A stretch of DNA of 8,028 nt from Planctomyces sp. (lineage in GTDB: Bacteria; Planctomycetota; Planctomycetia; Planctomycetales; Planctomycetaceae). Location: positions 1 to 8,028 of the forward strand of contig SYLK01000023.1 of assembly GCA_005809115.1 (NCBI GenBank). The letters run 5' to 3'. Shown here in pieces: positions 6,627 through 8,028 of the stretch (position 1 is its first letter; each line of letters begins with the position of its first letter). The notes under the pieces were generated by a model. It was not told the origin of the DNA, did not search any database, and saw only the letters and a list, made by a program, of their open reading frames with translations. Made by a program: the position numbers and the translations under genes.

Positions 6627-7714
6627 GTGGCGGATTCCGCCGTGACCAGGCAGGAGAGGCGATCGGCGATACGAGACAACGGCAGAATCTCATCGACAGC
6701 TCCGGTGTCTGCCGCTGCCCGAGGCATGCCCCAGACCACACTGGAGCGTTCATCCTGGGCGATGACGTAGCCGCCGGCCCGGGCGACGGCCCGCACGCCG
6801 TCGGCACCGTCATCGCCCATGCCGGTGAGTATCACAGTGACCAGCGCCGAGCCATAGACGGCCGCCGCGGACCGCAGAAATACGTTGACCGACGGTCTGC
6901 AGCCATGTTCTGGGGGGGTATCGGCGAGTACCATGCGGACGCCGTCGTCAGTCCTGCGAACCAGCAGGTGTTGTCCGCTGCGGGCCAGATAAATGCCCCG
7001 CGCAACCGGCAGACTGTGATTGACTTCCAGCACCGGGCGTCCACATTTTCGTGACAGGCTGTCGGCGAGATAACCGGTCAGGCCCTCCAGAATGTGCTGC
7101 ACAATAAAGATGGGCTCTGCCACGCTGCGAGCCAGCTGCGGCAGCAGCATTCCGAGGGCTTCCGGACCGCCCGTCGAGGTACCGATGGCAATTGCCCGAA
7201 ATCGCCCGCGCTGCGGAGCCAGACGCCGCTCAGCGCTGAGAACAGATCGCCCTGTGACGATCGGAGATCCGCCGCCGCGGCCTCGCCGCTGGCGAAATGT
7301 TTCCAGCTTCGCGATCAGCGCCAGCCGCAGCTGTTCCCGATTGCTGTCTTCACTGCCTTCGGTCGGCTTGGAGATAAAATCCAGGGCTCCCAGCTGCAGC
7401 CCTTCCACGGCCGCTCCGGAACCTGCCTGTGTCAATGCACTCACCAGCAGTACATCCACAGCTGGTGATTTTCGCAATCCGTTCTTGCGAGAAATTTCGC
7501 GCAGCGTCTGCAGTCCGCTCAGACCGGGCATCAGCACATCGAGTGTGACAAGATCGGGCGGAGTCTGGTCGATGAATTCCAGTGCTTTCTCGCCACTGAA
7601 CACGGAACCCACGACGCGCACACCAGGAATTCCTTCCAGGACCTGCTGCAGTACCTGGCGAAAGATCCGGGAATCGTCGACGATCAGGATCGAGATCTGC
7701 TCAGTGTGTGCCAT
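6623..7714 (-). CDS. cheB: Chemotaxis response regulator protein-glutamate methylesterase CheB
   Basis: CheB demethylates or deamidates receptor glutamate/glutamine sites when phosphorylated by CheA, giving adaptation. It has 363 residues in two domains. The receiver (about 7-125) has Asp13/Asp14, phospho-acceptor Asp59 in TLDVLMPG, Ser92 and Lys116 in SKP, so it should be phosphorylatable. A linker rich in Gly and Arg (about 140-170) leads to the esterase domain with Ser180 in GTSTGGPEA, His207 in VQHILEG and Asp302 in TGMGDDGADG, the expected catalytic triad. QHILEGLTG departs a little from the common QHMPxxFT. The start overlaps the MCP stop by 14 bp, and the stop shares ATGA with cheR. 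The Shine-Dalgarno is weak, consistent with coupling to the upstream gene. Confidence 0.97.
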   Translation of the reverse strand: MAHTEQISILIVDDSRIFRQVLQQVLEGIPGVRVVGSVFSGEKALEFIDQTPPDLVTLDVLMPGLSGLQTLREISRKNGLRKSPAVDVLLVSALTQAGSGAAVEGLQLGALDFISKPTEGSEDSNREQLRLALIAKLETFRQRRGRGGGSPIVTGRSVLSAERRLAPQRGRFRAIAIGTSTGGPEALGMLLPQLARSVAEPIFIVQHILEGLTGYLADSLSRKCGRPVLEVNHSLPVARGIYLARSGQHLLVRRTDDGVRMVLADTPPEHGCRPSVNVFLRSAAAVYGSALVTVILTGMGDDGADGVRAVARAGGYVIAQDERSSVVWGMPRAAADTGAVDEILPLSRIADRLSCLVTAESAT

Positions 7715-8028
7715 CTCGTGTGATTCTGAATTTTCCGACCAGATTTCTCAGGTCACCGGCAATGCGGTCGAGGTGTCGTGCGGCGTCCGTCACGCCTGCT
7801 GCGGAACTGTTGGTCTGGCGCGCCATTTCCGTGACCTGCGAGATACTCTCCGAGATGCCTCCGGATGCCCTGGCGGCTTCGCCCACGTTGCGAGAGACAT
7901 CGACCGCCCCGCGGGAGGCTTCAGCAATGTTACGCGCCATCACGCCTGCCGTCGATGCCACTTCAGAAATGGACCGTGCGATGTGACTGACGCCCTGGTT
8001 GGCTTCGGCAATACTGCGGGATATGGCC
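7701..8028 (-). CDS. Methyl-accepting chemotaxis protein, C-terminal end (partial)
   Basis: The frame is open from the right edge of the window to a stop at 7701-7703, giving about 108 residues with the N-terminus missing. The sequence is an uninterrupted Ala/Ser/Glu-rich amphipathic helix with coiled-coil periodicity (for example IAEANQGVSHIARSISEVAS and NIAEASRGAVDVSRNVGEAA). It ends LRNLVGKFRITRDGTH, as expected for the returning helix of an MCP signalling domain. The hairpin tip, sensor domain and TM helices would lie beyond the window. No C-terminal CheR-binding pentapeptide of the NWETF type is visible. Linkage to cheB and cheR downstream supports the assignment; alone, the coiled coil would be less specific. 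The GTG at 7959-7961 (complement) is internal, not a start. Confidence 0.85.
   Translation of the reverse strand, partial: AISRSIAEANQGVSHIARSISEVASTAGVMARNIAEASRGAVDVSRNVGEAARASGGISESISQVTEMARQTNSSAAGVTDAARHLDRIAGDLRNLVGKFRITRDGTH

Overview
The window comes from a GC-rich, Gram-negative-type bacterium with a cbb3-type (C-family) haem-copper oxidase and flagellar-style chemotaxis genes. The unusual CcoO linker, the two unrecognised small membrane proteins behind it and a CcoI-like pump without an HMA domain resemble planctomycete-type cbb3 loci. That placement is from memory of family architecture and is an inference; no rRNA or other taxonomic marker is present.

Left half, + strand (1-5738). 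A tightly packed run of seven genes reads rightward. It starts with the 3' part of a cbb3 oxidase monohaem subunit (CcoO, cut by the window edge). Next come two small membrane proteins (two-TM and one-TM; the latter resembles the N-terminal anchor of CcoP), then a CcoI/FixI-like copper P-type ATPase, a DsbD_2/TauE-SafE-type membrane protein, a DUF4405-like three-TM protein whose 5' end carries 18-bp tandem repeats, and a universal stress protein. Four of the six junctions overlap (GTGA, ATGTCTGA, ATGA, GTGA), and the other two gaps are 44 and 12 bp. This points to one operon with translational coupling. The theme is assembly of a high-affinity terminal oxidase: CcoO carries electrons by its haem c, the ATPase and probably the DsbD_2 protein serve copper handling and maturation, and the stress protein fits low-oxygen physiology.

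Right half, - strand (5739-8028). Three genes read leftward: the C-terminal end of a methyl-accepting chemotaxis protein (cut by the right edge), CheB and CheR. MCP/CheB overlap by 14 bp and CheB/CheR by 4 bp, so this is an adaptation module in which receptor, methylesterase and methyltransferase are co-transcribed. The two operons converge with no base between their stop codons (TAA 5736-5738; TGA complement 5739-5741).

There is no gene-free stretch above 300 bases; the longest is 44 bp (1269-1312). I saw no rRNA, tRNA, CRISPR array, insertion sequence, phage gene, clear FNR/Anr box or convincing intrinsic terminator. The content is mostly recognisable. The most noteworthy points are the hexapeptide-encoding tandem repeats at 4584-4691, the orphan CcoP-anchor-like peptide with no dihaem domain, and the CcoI-like pump that keeps a Cys-rich N-terminus but has lost the HMA domain.
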